A DNA stretch of 64,000 bases from Nymphalis io (Eukaryota; Arthropoda; Insecta; Lepidoptera; Nymphalidae), in the NCBI RefSeq assembly GCF_905147045.1, contig NC_065913.1:360001-424000 (forward strand). The letters run 5' to 3'. The position numbers were made by a program, and so were the translations under genes. This document shows, one piece after another, positions 1 to 10,803 of this stretch. Below the pieces are notes generated by a model. It had not been told where the DNA came from. It did not search any database and worked only from the letters and a program-made list of their open reading frames with translations. How positions within the stretch are numbered: the first letter of the stretch is position 1; every line of letters starts with the position of its first letter.

Positions 1-8
1 ATATATTT

Positions 9-180
9 GTCGCAATCGTATCATCTCTGGAACGCTAGCGCCATCTGTCGGCGCTCGACGTAGTCAATGATTCACCGGCTGAGCGGCGCATACATATATA
101 TAATATATCGAATCGAATATATATGTTGAGGGTATTCTCTGAATATTCTCGTATTTTATTCGGTGAGATAATTGTGTATA
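9..180 (+). mobile_element. gypsy-type LTR fragment (plus orientation)
   Basis: This stretch is an inverted copy of 4579-4756 with very few differences. It begins with TGTCGCAATCG and is cut off at about 180, where the other copy continues into a TATATAAG promoter-like motif. On the opposite strand the 4.7-kb copy follows directly after a gypsy integrase C-terminus, so this is read as the start of an LTR. Its coding part, if any, would lie left of the window. Confidence 0.6.
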
Positions 181-611
181 CAGGGTTACAGGGTAATATG
201 TCACGATCCTTTTAAAGGGTTATAGTTCAGGACAATAGCTATCAAATGACCCCCAAAATGCTTATGCAAAAGTGTATCGTTTTCGAGTTATTAATTTTTT
301 AATATTTTTTTTATTTAAAGGATGTTTAAGATTCTAAAATTCAATAAAAAAAAAATCAACGTATTTTCCCTATTTTTTTTTGTATTTCTTGCTAGGGTAC
401 ATCCTAGTTAATAATAACCAGTTATAAAACAAAAACAATCTTCAAGAATTTTTAAATTACAGATCCAAAACTGTACAACTTTTCGATTTTTAATTTTGAT
501 TCTTTAAGTTACTCGCAATTTTTTTGTAAAAATCACTATGGTTCTTATCGTGCGGATCATTTTAAAAACATCTGCGTTTCCTTAGCTATCCATCGGTACA
601 TAAAAAGTACA
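181..611. other. AT-rich stretch without identifiable gene
   Basis: It starts with a short duplicated motif (CAGGGTTACAGGGTA) and is otherwise AT-rich with homopolymer runs. There is no open frame of note and no match to the flanking LTR or to R2. It fills the gap between the truncated LTR and the left end of the DD41D transposon. Confidence 0.4.
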
Positions 612-789
612 GTAACAATCATAAACTCAGGAGAAAATTAGATAACAAAGAGACCAGGTAGGAAATTCTAAGAAATGCTATTGTTAAGAAATTAAATCTG
701 GATCAAAGACAAAAGGACCTCAATGCAAAGTAGTTAAAGATTATTTTTAATAGGGGTAATAGGTAAAAAAGGAGAAATAAACCAGAGCT
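612..789 (+). repeat. left terminal inverted repeat of DD41D element
   Basis: 178 bp, the reverse complement of 2277-2454. It ends internally at CCAGAGCT. Confidence 0.9.
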
Positions 790-1083
790 GTTTGTGGAAT
801 ACTATTATCAATTCCTTTGAATTTACCGTCATTTTTTCTAATTTCCTTTTATCTCATTTCTTTTAGGAATAAGAGTAATAAAACCTTGTCGGGGCACATA
901 ATACTCACTGTACTTGCACTGCTCGTATAGTGTGGACGCGCTTTAGTGAATATTGATCTCTTAAATTTTTGAAAAAAACCGCTTCGTTTACTGGACTCTG
1001 TTTCTTACAACTTCGTGACTCGGCTAGCTAAAAGGAATTTGTGATTTGTGTTTATGATAACTTGGCGCGTAAAAAGGACTATT

Positions 1084-2190
1084 ATGGCTGCAGAACAATA
1101 TTCTTCTCGTCGTCCGTACTTTAATGAGGAATACGCTGACATCTTATTTTGCTATGGATATTGTAACGGTGACGCCGCAGCTGCTCGTCGTGAGTATAAT
1201 CGTCAATTTCCGGATCGCCGGACACCTGACAATAGTGTCTTTATTGGTGTGTATCGTCGAATTAGAGAAACTGGTCGCGTGCAAAGGAGACAATCTGATT
1301 CCGGACGCCCTCGTGTCCGTTCTCCAGATGAAGAAGATGTAATTATTCGTCATTTTCGAGAGGACCCTACAGTTTCCACCAATATTGTGGCAAACCGACT
1401 GGGCGTATCTCAATGGAGAGTCTGGTTTACTGTCCACGCGGCTGGATTGTATCCCTATTATTACACACCCGTACATGTGATTGAAGAAGGAGATCCTGCA
1501 AGACGTTTAGATTTTTGCCGATTTATGCTACACTGTGATGCATAAAATCCCAATTTTTTGAGAAAATGTTTATGGACAGACGAGTCAAAGTTTGACAAAG
1601 ATGGTATTACTAACTACCACAATATTCGATATTGGTCTCAAAAAGAACAGGGAAACCCTCACAAAAAGCGATTAAACGGTTCCCAAAGACGTTTCTCGGT
1701 AAACGTCTGGATGGGGATTATCAATGATAATCTTATTGGGCCACGTTTCCTACCTGATAACTTAAATGGTGAAAGTTATGAAAGCTTGCTTAGAGAAATC
1801 CTGCATGAGTTACTCGAAAATGTTTCGCTGAAACTTAGGCAGAGAATGATATTCCAGCATGATGGTTGCCCCGCACACTTTCGAATGTCCGTAAGACAGT
1901 GGCTAGACAGCAATTATCGTAATAGATGGATTGGCAGAGGAGGACCAATCCCATGGCCAGCGAGAAGTCCAGATTTGACTCCGATGGACTATTATGTCTG
2001 GGGGCATATGAAAAGCCTGGTTCATGATGTTTCACCAGTACAAACAATTGAAGAACTCAAAACAAGAATAATGAATGCTGCAAATTCTATTCGACATAGC
2101 TTGAGTAGTGTTGTAGTAAAAAGTGAATTAAGAAAAAGAATGCGTATTTGTATACGAAATAGGGGATCTCATTTTGAACACGAATTATGA
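1084..2190 (+). pseudogene. DD41D transposase with one premature stop
   Basis: The frame runs from ATG 1084 (MAAEQYSSRRPYF) to the stop at 2190 and is broken only by an in-frame TAA at 1543-1545. The N-terminal part is a helix-turn-helix DNA-binding region of the kind found in insect DUF4817 transposases (FNEEYADILFCYGYCNG, then a second HTH near VSTNIVANRLGVS). The catalytic triad is visible: D in WTDESKF, D in FQHDGCPAH and D in LTPMDYYVWG. Exactly 41 residues separate the second and third aspartates, which defines DD41D. Transposase of this class binds the termini and cuts and pastes the element. With a single stop the copy looks young but is probably inactive. An ATG at 1048 lies in the same frame; 1084 is preferred because it opens the conserved region. 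Confidence 0.85.
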
Positions 2191-2276
2191 ATAATAAACA
2201 GTGTAATTTCGAAAGTATGGAGTAACTAAAAAGATTAAGTATTTTGTTTTTGATTTAAATTCAAAATTGCAATGAC

Positions 2277-2454
2277 AGCTCTGGTTTATCTCTCCTTTTT
2301 TACCTATTACCCCTATTAAAAATAATCTTTAACTACTTTGCATTGAGGTCCTTTTGTCTTTGATCCAGATTTAATTTCTTAACAATAGCATTTCTTAGAA
2401 TTTCCTACCTGGTCTCTTTGTTATCTAATTTTCTCCTGAGTTTATGATTGTTAC
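2277..2454 (-). repeat. right terminal inverted repeat of DD41D element
   Basis: 178 bp, pairs with 612-789. It abuts R2 coding sequence at 2455 without a gap. Confidence 0.9.
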
Positions 2455-4025
2455 GATCACTCCAGCCCCGTTCCTGGCAGCGATTATGTCGGGCTTACGA
2501 CACCCTACTGAGGTCACGAACCTCGGCTCCACCACCACGGTCCATCCTTTCTTTGTCAACGCCTCGGCTATGACACTTGTGATGCAATTATAGCGTTCGA
2601 TTCGGCCGCCGTGTGTTCTGAAACACTGCTGTATGGTGTGAGCCGTCGTCTCCCTGAGCATGCACCCGGCACGACAGTTCAACGTCGACTCTCCCATACA
2701 TCTACGCCCTCGCGATGCCCGGACTCGGGAAGGGAGGGCGTTAATGTGGCAGTGTACAAATTGCACGTAGTCTCAGCCACTATACTGCGTGCATCGCTCC
2801 CTTATCCACTTAGTGGAGGCCGGATTCCGGAACGACTCTCGAAGTTCGAGGCCGTCCGTCGACGCATACAGACTCTCCCGCCAATACTGCTCCACAGATG
2901 TTAGTTGGGTTTTCGGATTTTCCCTGGTGAATTTCCTTATCTGCTTTCTGGCCCAGCTGAGTTTTTTACGGATCCTCTCGGATCTGGCGGCAGCGTTGGC
3001 AGCAGACCATCGCGACGAAGCCAGCCGTCCGTACCTCCGTAAGATGAGGTTTGGAACGACTGTCCGTAGCGATGGGATCGCCAAGCCACCGGCCTTAACT
3101 TCGGCGTGGCAATAGGCCTTAGGCAAATCATGTGGAAACCTTAGCCACTTCCTCACTGCGCCCCGGATCTCAATGTCGAGCATTCTGAGTCGATCATCCG
3201 ATATCGTTCCTAGCACTAGACCGTGCATGAACCTCGGAATCAGGTGACCTCTCACAACTTCGAGCCGCTGTTGCGGCTTGAGAGGTGCCTTGGAGATGTT
3301 GTCCAAAGCCTTGCGCACCTCCTGCTCGAGCATTGAAGCCCCGGACGATTCGAAGGAGGTATGGCTATGCCAAGTTATATCCAGCGTGGCACGCAAGACA
3401 CCTGCCGAAGCTTTTTCTTCCCAACAGAGAACACCCTCTCCGTTAGGTAGTGGTGTTTCTTACGTTTCCCGTCTGGCACCATTGACAGAACGGAGCTTTT
3501 ACTGATGTTGATACCGAGACCCACCATTTCGCCGACCTGCACCACACGATCGATGGCTTCCTGCATCCCTACCTTTGAGCCTGCAAGCAGGACTAAATCA
3601 TCAGCGTAGGCTAGAGCCGAGATCTGCTCATTTTCTAGCCTATATCCGATTCCTTTTGGTAGTGACGCAAGGACTAGGTCCATCGCCATGTTGAACAGAA
3701 TCGGTGAAAGGGGGTCTCCTTGTCGCACCCCTCGACCCACTTTAACAGGATGGCTACGTTCGTTTCCGACAGCTAAGGTGGTACTTGCCGTTTCGTACAT
3801 GGTAGCCATGTAACTGCAGAACCCATCCGGCAGCCCTCTCGCCCTAAGCAGCTCAACAAGTGCCGCGTGCGACACTGTGTCGAATGCTTTAGAGAAGTCG
3901 AGCACCGCCACGTGGCATTCTCCACTTGACACTAGACTCCTTGGTCCGTGTTTCAAGACGGGTCCTGCGAGTGCCCGAAAATGAATCATCGCAGACGGAT
4001 ACGCGCACAGTCCGAGATAAAACAC
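2455..4025 (-). pseudogene. R2 non-LTR retrotransposon, RT and endonuclease part, broken
   Basis: On the minus strand three adjoining pieces read as one R2 polyprotein. The reverse transcriptase (3375-4025) shows LDFSKAFDTVSH, GVRQGDPLSPILFN and the active-site ALAYADDLVLLAGSK. The connector (2776-3396) shows SKAPLKPQQRLEVVRGHLIP. The C-terminal restriction-like endonuclease region starts at 2455; it has a CCHC knuckle (CRAGCMLRETTAHTIQQC) and the catalytic RKPDIIAARNGAGVIV. A frameshift separates the RT and connector near 3375-3396, and a TGA lies at 2773-2775. The protein normally nicks 28S rDNA and primes reverse transcription there. No rRNA sequence is present here. The N-terminal zinc fingers and the 5' end are missing. 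Identification as R2 is confident; activity is excluded. Confidence 0.88.
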
Positions 4026-4219
4026 GGCAGCGACGACAGCAACGCCGCGTCGACGTCCGCACTCGGGCAGGAAATCGACGGACGACGTTCGCTTGCGTCG
4101 GGCCGGACGCGCGTGAGACGCGTGCGCGATTCGTATTATATGTACGATTTTGTACTACCGTCCGACGGCCGGTCGGCCACCGTCACGGCCCAATAGTGCG
4201 TGCGAGAACACGAACGGAA
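4026..4219. other. GC-rich stretch between the two R2 pieces
   Basis: CpG-rich and without a conserved frame. It may be an R2 N-terminal remnant on the minus strand, but I cannot recognise it. Confidence 0.3.
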
Positions 4220-4390
4220 CAGGAACGGGGCTGGAGTGATCGTAGACACTCAGATAGTCTCGGGTTAGAGACCGCTAGACGACGCTCATCGTGCGAAACG
4301 TAGTAAGTACGGGAAACACGCTGAGCTAGTCCAGTTGGTGGCTGATAAACTAGGACTATCCGGAGCGGAGAGTGTTTGTGCCACTTCATG
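4220..4390 (+). pseudogene. R2 C-terminal segment in inverted orientation
   Basis: On the plus strand the frame through 4225-4390 reads RNGAGVIVDTQIVSG, a stop (TAG), then RPLDDAHRAKRSKYG, HAELVQLVADKLGL and SVCATSCT. This is the part of R2 that should follow GAGVIV on the minus strand at 2455. About 25 bp (CAGGAACGGGGCTGGAGTG plus ATCGTA) occur in both pieces in opposite orientation, so the element was split and inverted at this point. Confidence 0.8.
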
Positions 4391-4394
4391 TACG

Positions 4395-4756
4395 GATTTT
4401 TTGATTACCAAAAAAGTGCAGGATCCACTCGTGCGCTTCTCTTCTTCGAGCAGGCAGACTCCTGGCAACTAGCACCGGCCGTTTCCTCAAGCCGACGTCG
4501 GAGGACGCGGCGAGTACAACTGGCACCGGAGGGGGTCGTTACGGGGAGCGGGGGATGTCCAAAAAGAGAGATGGCACGACTTATATACACAATTATCTCA
4601 CCGAATACAATACGAGAATATTCAGAGAATACCCTCAACATATATATTCGATTCGATATATTATATATATGTATGCGCCGCTCAGCCGGTGAATCATTGA
4701 CTCCGTCGAGCGCCGACAGATGGCGCTAGCGTTCCAGAGATGATACGATTGCGACA
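4395..4756 (-). mobile_element. gypsy-type LTR (minus orientation)
   Basis: It reads on the minus strand from TGTCGCAATCG at 4756, directly downstream of the integrase C-terminus. It includes a TATATAAG box near 4580 and ends near GGTAATCA at about 4395. Positions 4579-4756 match 9-180 in inverted orientation. The far boundary is approximate. Confidence 0.6.
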
Positions 4757-4960
4757 AATATATTCCGCAGCCGCTTGAGTCGACTTGCCATACGAGCCAG
4801 CCAGCAGCGCAGCACGTAACGACCATCGGGAAGCGCCTTGACCACATGATAGGGCCCACGCATGCCTGAATTAAGCTTGCCAGTAGAGTGTGCTAGATGC
4901 TCTAATGCCCGTTGCCTTTGCACCTCACGCACAGCTTCGAAGTGGTCGACACGTAACTAA
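4757..4960 (-). pseudogene. gypsy integrase C-terminal fragment
   Basis: The minus frame reads VDHFEAVREVQRQRALEHL, HSTGKLNSGMRGPYHVVKAL and DGRYVLRCWLA. This is the chromodomain-like C-terminus usual for Ty3/gypsy integrases, which contacts target DNA. The frame runs on into the LTR. Nothing upstream of about 4960 continues the polyprotein, so only this tail survives. Confidence 0.65.
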
Positions 4961-5929
4961 CGTGTTCGCTCGGCTGTACCTGACCTTAACTGATAGTGCA
5001 ACCTAAGAGTTCTATATTAATTGCTTAAAATGTCACTTCTTTAAATTAATAGAAAAACCCACACATCTATCAGTCTTGAGTGACTTTGGACACAATATCA
5101 ACGCATTCGTTAGCAGTTGCTAATTAAAATTATTTACTAAAAGTGACTTGACATACCGTTAACAATAAAGACAGACTAGTAGGGCCAGTACAGTCTTTTC
5201 CTTATACTCTTAATCGAAAAGCGCCGAACACGCTTCAGAACACAATTGCCAATGTGAGACCAACTCTCGTTATCACTCCATTTACTTTAAACTTTAGCAC
5301 GATCTGCCTCCTCGCACCAAATATCAATGTCGAAATTAGAAATATAAAAATATTGGTTGGATCTCACCGAAGTATTGATAGATCGTATCGCATCAATGAT
5401 ACGATCGGCAGCACCAGCATCGCGGTTCGTGGCAGAGCTCACAGCCTTGGCGAAGACAATGCCGCAGAATCCTGATGCTCCACCATAGTCACAAGCACTA
5501 CTCGCGGTCGCGGTAGCGTCCCTCGTGGAGGTGAACGGTTTATTCTTTCAATGACGTTAATCGATTTCTGGAACGAGAGCCATGGTAAGCGATTGTTATT
5601 AGGCAAATTTCTTAGCTATTATTGCAGAAGATCATTGTTAATTAATAATCCAAAGCAGGGTAGATAAATAAAGAAATTATCGCAATGTAGGTACAAGCTA
5701 ACTTGTGAAGTTACTAAGAAACACAGTTTCGGTTTTAAACAAATTGGAACGTACTCACCAGATTTTTTCATTGTATAATACGTTACCACAAATTATTATC
5801 ACTTCTTGTCGTCATTTCTTACATGTCGTTTGTCATTTGTCATTTGTCTTGTAAATGCTAAGCGATACAGACGCGAATCGAACTGGGCAATATGGGCCAG
5901 CACATATGACATAGCGATTTCTTCGTGAC
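4961..5929. other. no gene recognised
   Basis: Mixed AT-rich sequence. A short inverted motif (GATCGTATCGCATCAATGAT followed by ACGATC) lies near 5380. No conserved coding frame is visible on either strand. Confidence 0.4.
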
Positions 5930-6199
5930 TTAATCCTTCCATCTAGTCAACAGTGACGTCATCACACGGCTTGCATATGCCGCATGGGAGATTTGTGACA
6001 GCCACGACAAGACACTGCCCTTCAGTGCCTTACTGAGAGCTATGATGAGCGATACACCTTCCAGTGGACGTTCATTAACGCAAATATCAATCGTAGCACA
6101 CCAAGCACGTGGATCAGCATCTGGTTGCTCTATTTCTCTGCTGAATCGCGAACATTGAGCGCCAATGGAATTCAGATCCCACTTCTGATGTTGAGTCAC
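5930..6199 (-). pseudogene. retrotransposon gag-like fragment
   Basis: An 89-residue minus frame contains DADPRAWCATIDICVNERPL and GVSLIIALSKALKGSVLSWL. This pattern (acidic lead, W, then a helical stretch ending in LSW) is typical of the capsid-like core of insect LTR-retrotransposon Gag proteins, which assembles the virus-like particle. There is no zinc knuckle and no adjoining pol. The parent family is uncertain. Confidence 0.5.
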
Positions 6200-7060
6200 T
6201 AGCAGGAACCGTGGGTGAATCCGAACTTTCCAAATGAATTGTAGGAAAACACAATCAAATCTATTAACAGTTTTTATTTTAAAATGTCACAGACACAATT
6301 CACACGGGACACACTCTCATTCGCTGTCGCCCCCGATCGAATGACTCTTAGCAACATGACACTAACAAACTTAATCGCAATGGATTACAAAAATAACACA
6401 GTATGACACCAATCGACCGAACACACGATAGCAAAAAGAGACCTGTCTACCGTCCACCCTCCTTTAAATACACTTCCTCCCACTACTACCCTCCTATATT
6501 CCTACAAACGTTAACAGACGGCCATTCTGCTATTGGAATGTCCCCATTCCAAATAATGCTCGGCCATTCGAATTAGAGTATGACCACATATGACAAATTT
6601 TAGAGTAGATGTATATTTTATATATTAAGTTTTAAGATAAGATATTTAATTAAATAAATTTAGGTAGAAAACCCGAGTTACATTGAATGAAAAGTATATT
6701 ATATAATAAAAAAAAATAAAAATCAAAAGTAAATATTACAGTAAATACCTAGTACACCGTACTTGAGTTTTTACACATTTATTTAAATGATAATCATAGA
6801 ATATAGTTAATTTCTGAGTCTATCAAATAGTTACGTTTACACATTTATTTAAATAACAATCTTGATAGGTGGGTTGATAATTTCAAGTTTTGATCAAACA
6901 TTAAGAAACATTTAAAATGATACAATCACTTAATTAATCAATAGTTATTCCGTTAATGTCAGAAACACTAATAACGCACTTCACTGGTAATCACTACACT
7001 AATAAAATAGATATCACTTCATTCTTATTTGGACGTACATTGTGTCAAGCTTAATGAACT
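6200..7060. other. AT-rich stretch, possible old LTR/leader
   Basis: No open frame is visible. A C-rich run of direct-repeat-like text (CCTCCTTTAAATACACTTCC) near 6460 and the position beside the gag fragment suggest LTR or leader DNA. No matching partner LTR is present in the window. Confidence 0.3.
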
Positions 7061-7062
7061 TG

Positions 7063-7190
7063 AGCTACCGTTTGCCGCCCTCGGGACACGGCCTGCTTAT
7101 TAACAGCACATAGTCGAGGTAAGCTACCGTTTGTCACCATCGGAACACGGCCTGCTCATACGTCACATAACGAAGCTACCGGGCCTTGGG
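7063..7190. repeat. tandem repeat of two ~57-bp units in LINE 3' region
   Basis: Two units share AGCTACCGTTTG, then CCTCGGGACACGGCCTGCT (first unit) or CATCGGAACACGGCCTGCT (second unit). They lie downstream of the LINE on its minus-strand sense and are probably part of its 3' UTR. Confidence 0.6.
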
Positions 7191-7449
7191 GTTGCCCCCC
7201 CTACCCGGGCTGGTCCTCCCCGACGGTTCAACCGTCGTGTCACTTTATTTTGGCCCAGAGGGCCAGAGTCGTTATGACCCGGTGGCTATAAGTCCTTAAT
7301 GGTTTTCCTTTTTCACGGGTAATGTCATCCTACCGTGTCTCCAGATCGTCGTCGTCCTCTTCACCGATGCCCGCATCGGCGCTGATGGTCGGCGACAGTA
7401 GGAGCTCACGAGGTAACGGACGCCCCTCAGGTGGTCTGGCATGAAGCGG

Positions 7450-7748
7450 TTTTTTTTTTTTTTTTATAGAATAGGAAGGAGGACGAGCATATGGGCCACC
7501 TGATGGTAAGTGGTCACCAAACGCCCTTAGACATTGGCATTGTAAGAAATGTCAACCATCGCTTATAGCCAATGCGCCACCAACCTTGGGAACTAAGATT
7601 TTATGTCCCTTGTGCCTGTAATTACACTGGCTCACTCACCCTTCAAACCGGAACACAACAATATCAAGTATTGCTGTTTTGCGGTAGAATATCTGATGAG
7701 TGGGTGGTACCTACCCAGACGAGCTTGCACAAAGCCCTACCACCAGTA
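7450..7748 (-). mobile_element. SINE family A, copy 1
   Basis: A 300-bp repeat with a poly-A tail on the minus strand, preceded by TATAGAATAGGAAGG in plus reading. It begins (minus sense) with CTGGTGGTAGGGCTTTGTGC. At least seven further copies occur in this window. It sits inside the 3' part of the jockey LINE. Confidence 0.85.
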
Positions 7749-7749
7749 A

Positions 7750-7918
7750 TACCGTGTTATACCGTGGAGGTGTTCGCTCGCACTGCTATCCGCCTTAGCA
7801 AATAGCGAGCGAGCGAGCTTGCGGACGAACTCCTCCACGGTGGGCGTCCTGGTGTCTCGATGGATGACATCATTTCTGACGTACCTCGGAGCTCCTACAA
7901 TCAAGCGCAGGCATCGGT
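7750..7918 (-). pseudogene. LINE reverse-transcriptase C-terminal fragment
   Basis: The minus strand reads RLIVGAPRYVRNDVIHRDTR followed by PTVEEFVRKLARSLF. This is the conserved end of jockey-clade ORF2. It lies just past the A-tract that terminates the main RT frame, so it is the displaced tail of the same element. Confidence 0.7.
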
Positions 7919-9649
7919 TTTTTTTTTTTTATATATTCGCCGGGAGTTCAGAGCTCCGAGTTTCCGTGAAGCTGTTTTTATAACAGCCTCGATGTAATCC
8001 CTTGGACTAAGGTCGCAGCGAACGTCAATCCCCAGCATGGCGATTTTGCTTTGCATCACCAGCGGAGTACCACAGAGGGAGGGAAGAGGGGAAAATGTTG
8101 ACTTTTTCGCCGTGAAAGCGCATACCTGTGTTTTCTTGGCATTAAACTCAACAAGATTATCAGAGCCCCATTTGGCGATGAGCTCTAACGTCCTATCGAG
8201 TTCAATGACAAGATTTTCCCGCCTCTCCTCAGTTTCCGCCCGCCCAGCCACTGCGCGTCCGTGGTATCCACCATGCACTGTACTATCATCTGCATAGCAA
8301 TGTATGTTCCCAAGGGAGAGCATATCATTGATATGCAAAAGAAAGAGTGTGGGAGATAGCACAGATCCCTGGGGGACCCCAGCATTCACTACATAGAATT
8401 GTGAAGCGCAACCATCTACTAAAACACGAAGGCTACGCTCGTGTAGGAAGCTGGCAATCCAGGTACTTAGCTGAGCAGGCAGACCATATGCCGGTAGCTT
8501 GGAGAGAAGACTTCGTTGCCAGACCCTGTCGAAAGCCTTGGAGATATCGAGGCTGACAGCCAACGATTCTCCATGCTTGTCGATAGCTTCACCCCAGAGG
8601 TGTGTTACGTACGCTAGAAGATCACCTGTGGACCGTTTTGGTCGAAACCCGTATTGACGATCATTAATTAAACAGTGATCTTCTAGGTAATGGATCAGTT
8701 GGTTGTTTAAAATCCGTTCCATCACCTTACAAAGTACTGAGGTGATAGCTATTGGCCGATAATTTGCCGGGTCAGACCGATCCCCTTTTTTGGGAACCGC
8801 TTGCAGATTAGCTCTTCTCCAAGCCTCCGGCACACATCCCGAAAAGAGAGAAAGTTGGAACAGGCGCGTTAACACAGGAGACAGCTCCGCTGCGCACTTC
8901 TTCAGCACTATGGCTGGTATTCCATCGGGACCGCTAGCTTTCCGTACATCAAGTGATTGCAGCTTCGCACGCACATCACGTTGCCTGATTTTAATATCAG
9001 GCATCGTATGGCCACATTAAGGTATTGTAGGTGGCAGCGCACTACAATCATCGATGACGGAATTGTCGGCAAAGAGTTTAGCCAGGAGATCAGCTTGCTC
9101 TTGCGGACTGAGAGCTAGCGATCCGTCCGGATTTCTGAGCGGTGGCAGCGAAGGTTGGCAGAAATTGTTTTGCACAGACTTGGTCAGACGCCAGAAGCTA
9201 CGGGAGCCCCTAGGATGCGAAACAGGGTCATGACCAATCTGTACAATGCGCTGTGCATCCGCTCTCGTGTATGCTTTTCTACAGGACTTGGAATTTTTAT
9301 TATAGTTTGCTTTCAGTGAGTCAATGTTAGATGCCCCGCTAATGCAGCCGTTGATCCACTTGCGATATGCCGCCTGCTTAGATGATACAGCATCGGCACA
9401 TTCACGAGTGAACCAACGGTTACGCGTACTCCTACTGACGAGATCTGAGCTAGGAATGTAGTATTCCATTCCCAACATGATCTCGCCAGCAACAACAGCG
9501 GCACTAGCTGTCGGGTCATTCCCACTGAAGCAACGTTCCTTCCAAGGGACAGACGCATAGTATTCGCGCATGCCGTCCCAATCCGCCGAATTATAGTGCC
9601 AAACGCGACGTTTGCATACCGCTAGTGGCGGCAGCTTGGCCTGTGGCAC
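7919..9649 (-). pseudogene. LINE reverse transcriptase (ORF2 central part)
   Basis: One frame from 9649 down to the A-tract at about 7919 is broken only by a TAA at 9017-9019. It begins with the linker between endonuclease and RT (RNRWFTRECADAVSSKQAAY). RT motifs follow: SGPDGIPAIVLKKC, PANYRPIAITSVLCKVMERI, RQYGFRPKRSTGDLL, SLDISKAFDRVWQ, AGVPQGSVLSPTLF and the active-site YADDSTVHGGYHG. This clade copies its RNA by target-primed reverse transcription. The frame ends in lysines encoded by the A-tract, after which the true C-terminus resumes in another block. This copy cannot make a complete protein. Confidence 0.8.
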
Positions 9650-10485
9650 TCTGTAGAAATAAGGCTGTGATCCGAAGAGCCAAGAGGAGCCTGAACCACA
9701 ACCTGATATTCCACCGGGTGAGAAGTCAGCAGAAGGTCCAGTAGAGAAGGTGCTTGCCCATCAATGTCTGGGATCCTGGTGGGCTGATCAACCAGTTGGG
9801 TCAAGTCATGTGTTAGAGCAAAAGCATGAGCAGTCCTTCCAGCATGGTCAGTTTTGAGGGATTTCAACCATGATTCGTGGTGAGCATTAAAATCCCCCAA
9901 AAACACCAATTCCGCGTTAGGAAATTGCTCTTGCGCAGCATCTGCCACCCGACTAAGATGGTCAAATAATCGGCTTGTCTCCAAGTCATTGTCACCATTG
10001 TGGGATCTGTAGAGGCACACGTAGACTCGGCTCTGACGAACCAGGTCCACACGTACCACCAACATGGAGAAGGAGGGGTCCTCCAAGCAGCGCAGTCGGT
10101 GACAGCAAACATCCGTCCTGACGAACAAGCATACTCCGGCTTTCGCTTTGAAGGATTCTTCAATCGTGTAGCCGGGATAATTAAGGTAGCTGGTATCGGC
10201 AGGACGGAGTATTTGTGTCTCCGTGAGAAACAACATTGCTGGCCCTGCTATCTCGAGATGGTGGTGGACAGCGTTGAGGTTAGTGTGGAGTCCTCGGATG
10301 TTAGAGAACTCGACCTCAAACAGCGAGGGTATGGTGGGGGTGTGCACCGCTGTACGATCGTTATTTCTGGGATGGGCAAAGTGTGGAGGCGTGTTTCCCC
10401 AAGTGGTTGCCAAAAGGAAAAATACACTGACCCGCCGGACGGAAGGGCCCCCGAACCCCCCCGGAAGTGGCCGCCGGGACCCCAC
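9622..10485 (-). pseudogene. LINE apurinic-type endonuclease domain
   Basis: A minus frame of about 287 residues with endonuclease motifs in order: FSNIRGLHTNLNAV, MLFLTETQIL, AKAGVCLFVRTDVCC, LVFLGDFNAHHESW and SSDHSLI. These are the metal-binding and catalytic N, E, D and SDH positions of LINE endonucleases that nick target DNA. A frameshift near 9630-9650 separates it from the RT frame downstream. The true start is not certain; an upstream Met near 10485 opens the frame. Confidence 0.8.
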
Positions 10486-10740
10486 CTACCGGTCACCAAC
10501 CGGCACGACGGTCCACCCCGAGATTATGCGTGGCCTGGTGGGGCAGCCTTACGAGCAGGTTAGGCACGCTCGGGCCCCTGTACTATGCCACGGGCGGCCA
10601 GCGGAACAGCCGTTTCTTAGGGTCTCCCTGTCCGGCAGGTCAATACAGTTTGCCCCGGCATTGGTTCAACAGCCGTCTCCATTGGACCAACACCCATCGC
10701 GGCAATACTCGCTCGGGCTCTGGCTATACGCTGGCTGACC

Positions 10741-10803
10741 TCGAAACGCGGCTGCAAGCCACTTCACGAGTTTTTCACCATGCGTACGGTGGTAACAAGC
10801 CAG
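10741..10803. other. LINE leader / junction DNA
   Basis: Short non-coding stretch between the LINE leader and the palindromic block. Nothing else is recognised. Confidence 0.3.

Larger units (their letters stand above)
612..2454 (+). mobile_element. DD41D Tc1/mariner-superfamily transposon, nearly intact
   Basis: The element is 1843 bp and is bounded by long inverted termini of 178 bp each (612-789 and 2277-2454) that match almost perfectly. Between them lies one transposase frame. The outer ends read GTAACAATCATAAAC on both sides. No clear TA duplication is visible, and the two flanks come from different sequences (AT-rich DNA on the left, R2 on the right). The element has therefore probably taken part in a rearrangement after insertion. 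Such long termini are unusual for mariner relatives, which mostly have termini of about 30 bp. Confidence 0.85.
7071..10740 (-). mobile_element. jockey-type non-LTR retrotransposon, broken
   Basis: On the minus strand the order is 5' leader, endonuclease, reverse transcriptase, C-terminal domain and 3' UTR. The coding parts are listed separately. It is interrupted by a SINE (7450-7748) and by an A-tract at about 7919-7931 where the RT frame loses its proper continuation. Both ends are approximate. Confidence 0.75.

Noticed and set aside
2425..4025. 28S rDNA around the R2 element
   Set aside because: I looked for rRNA sequence next to R2, its normal target, and found none on either side.
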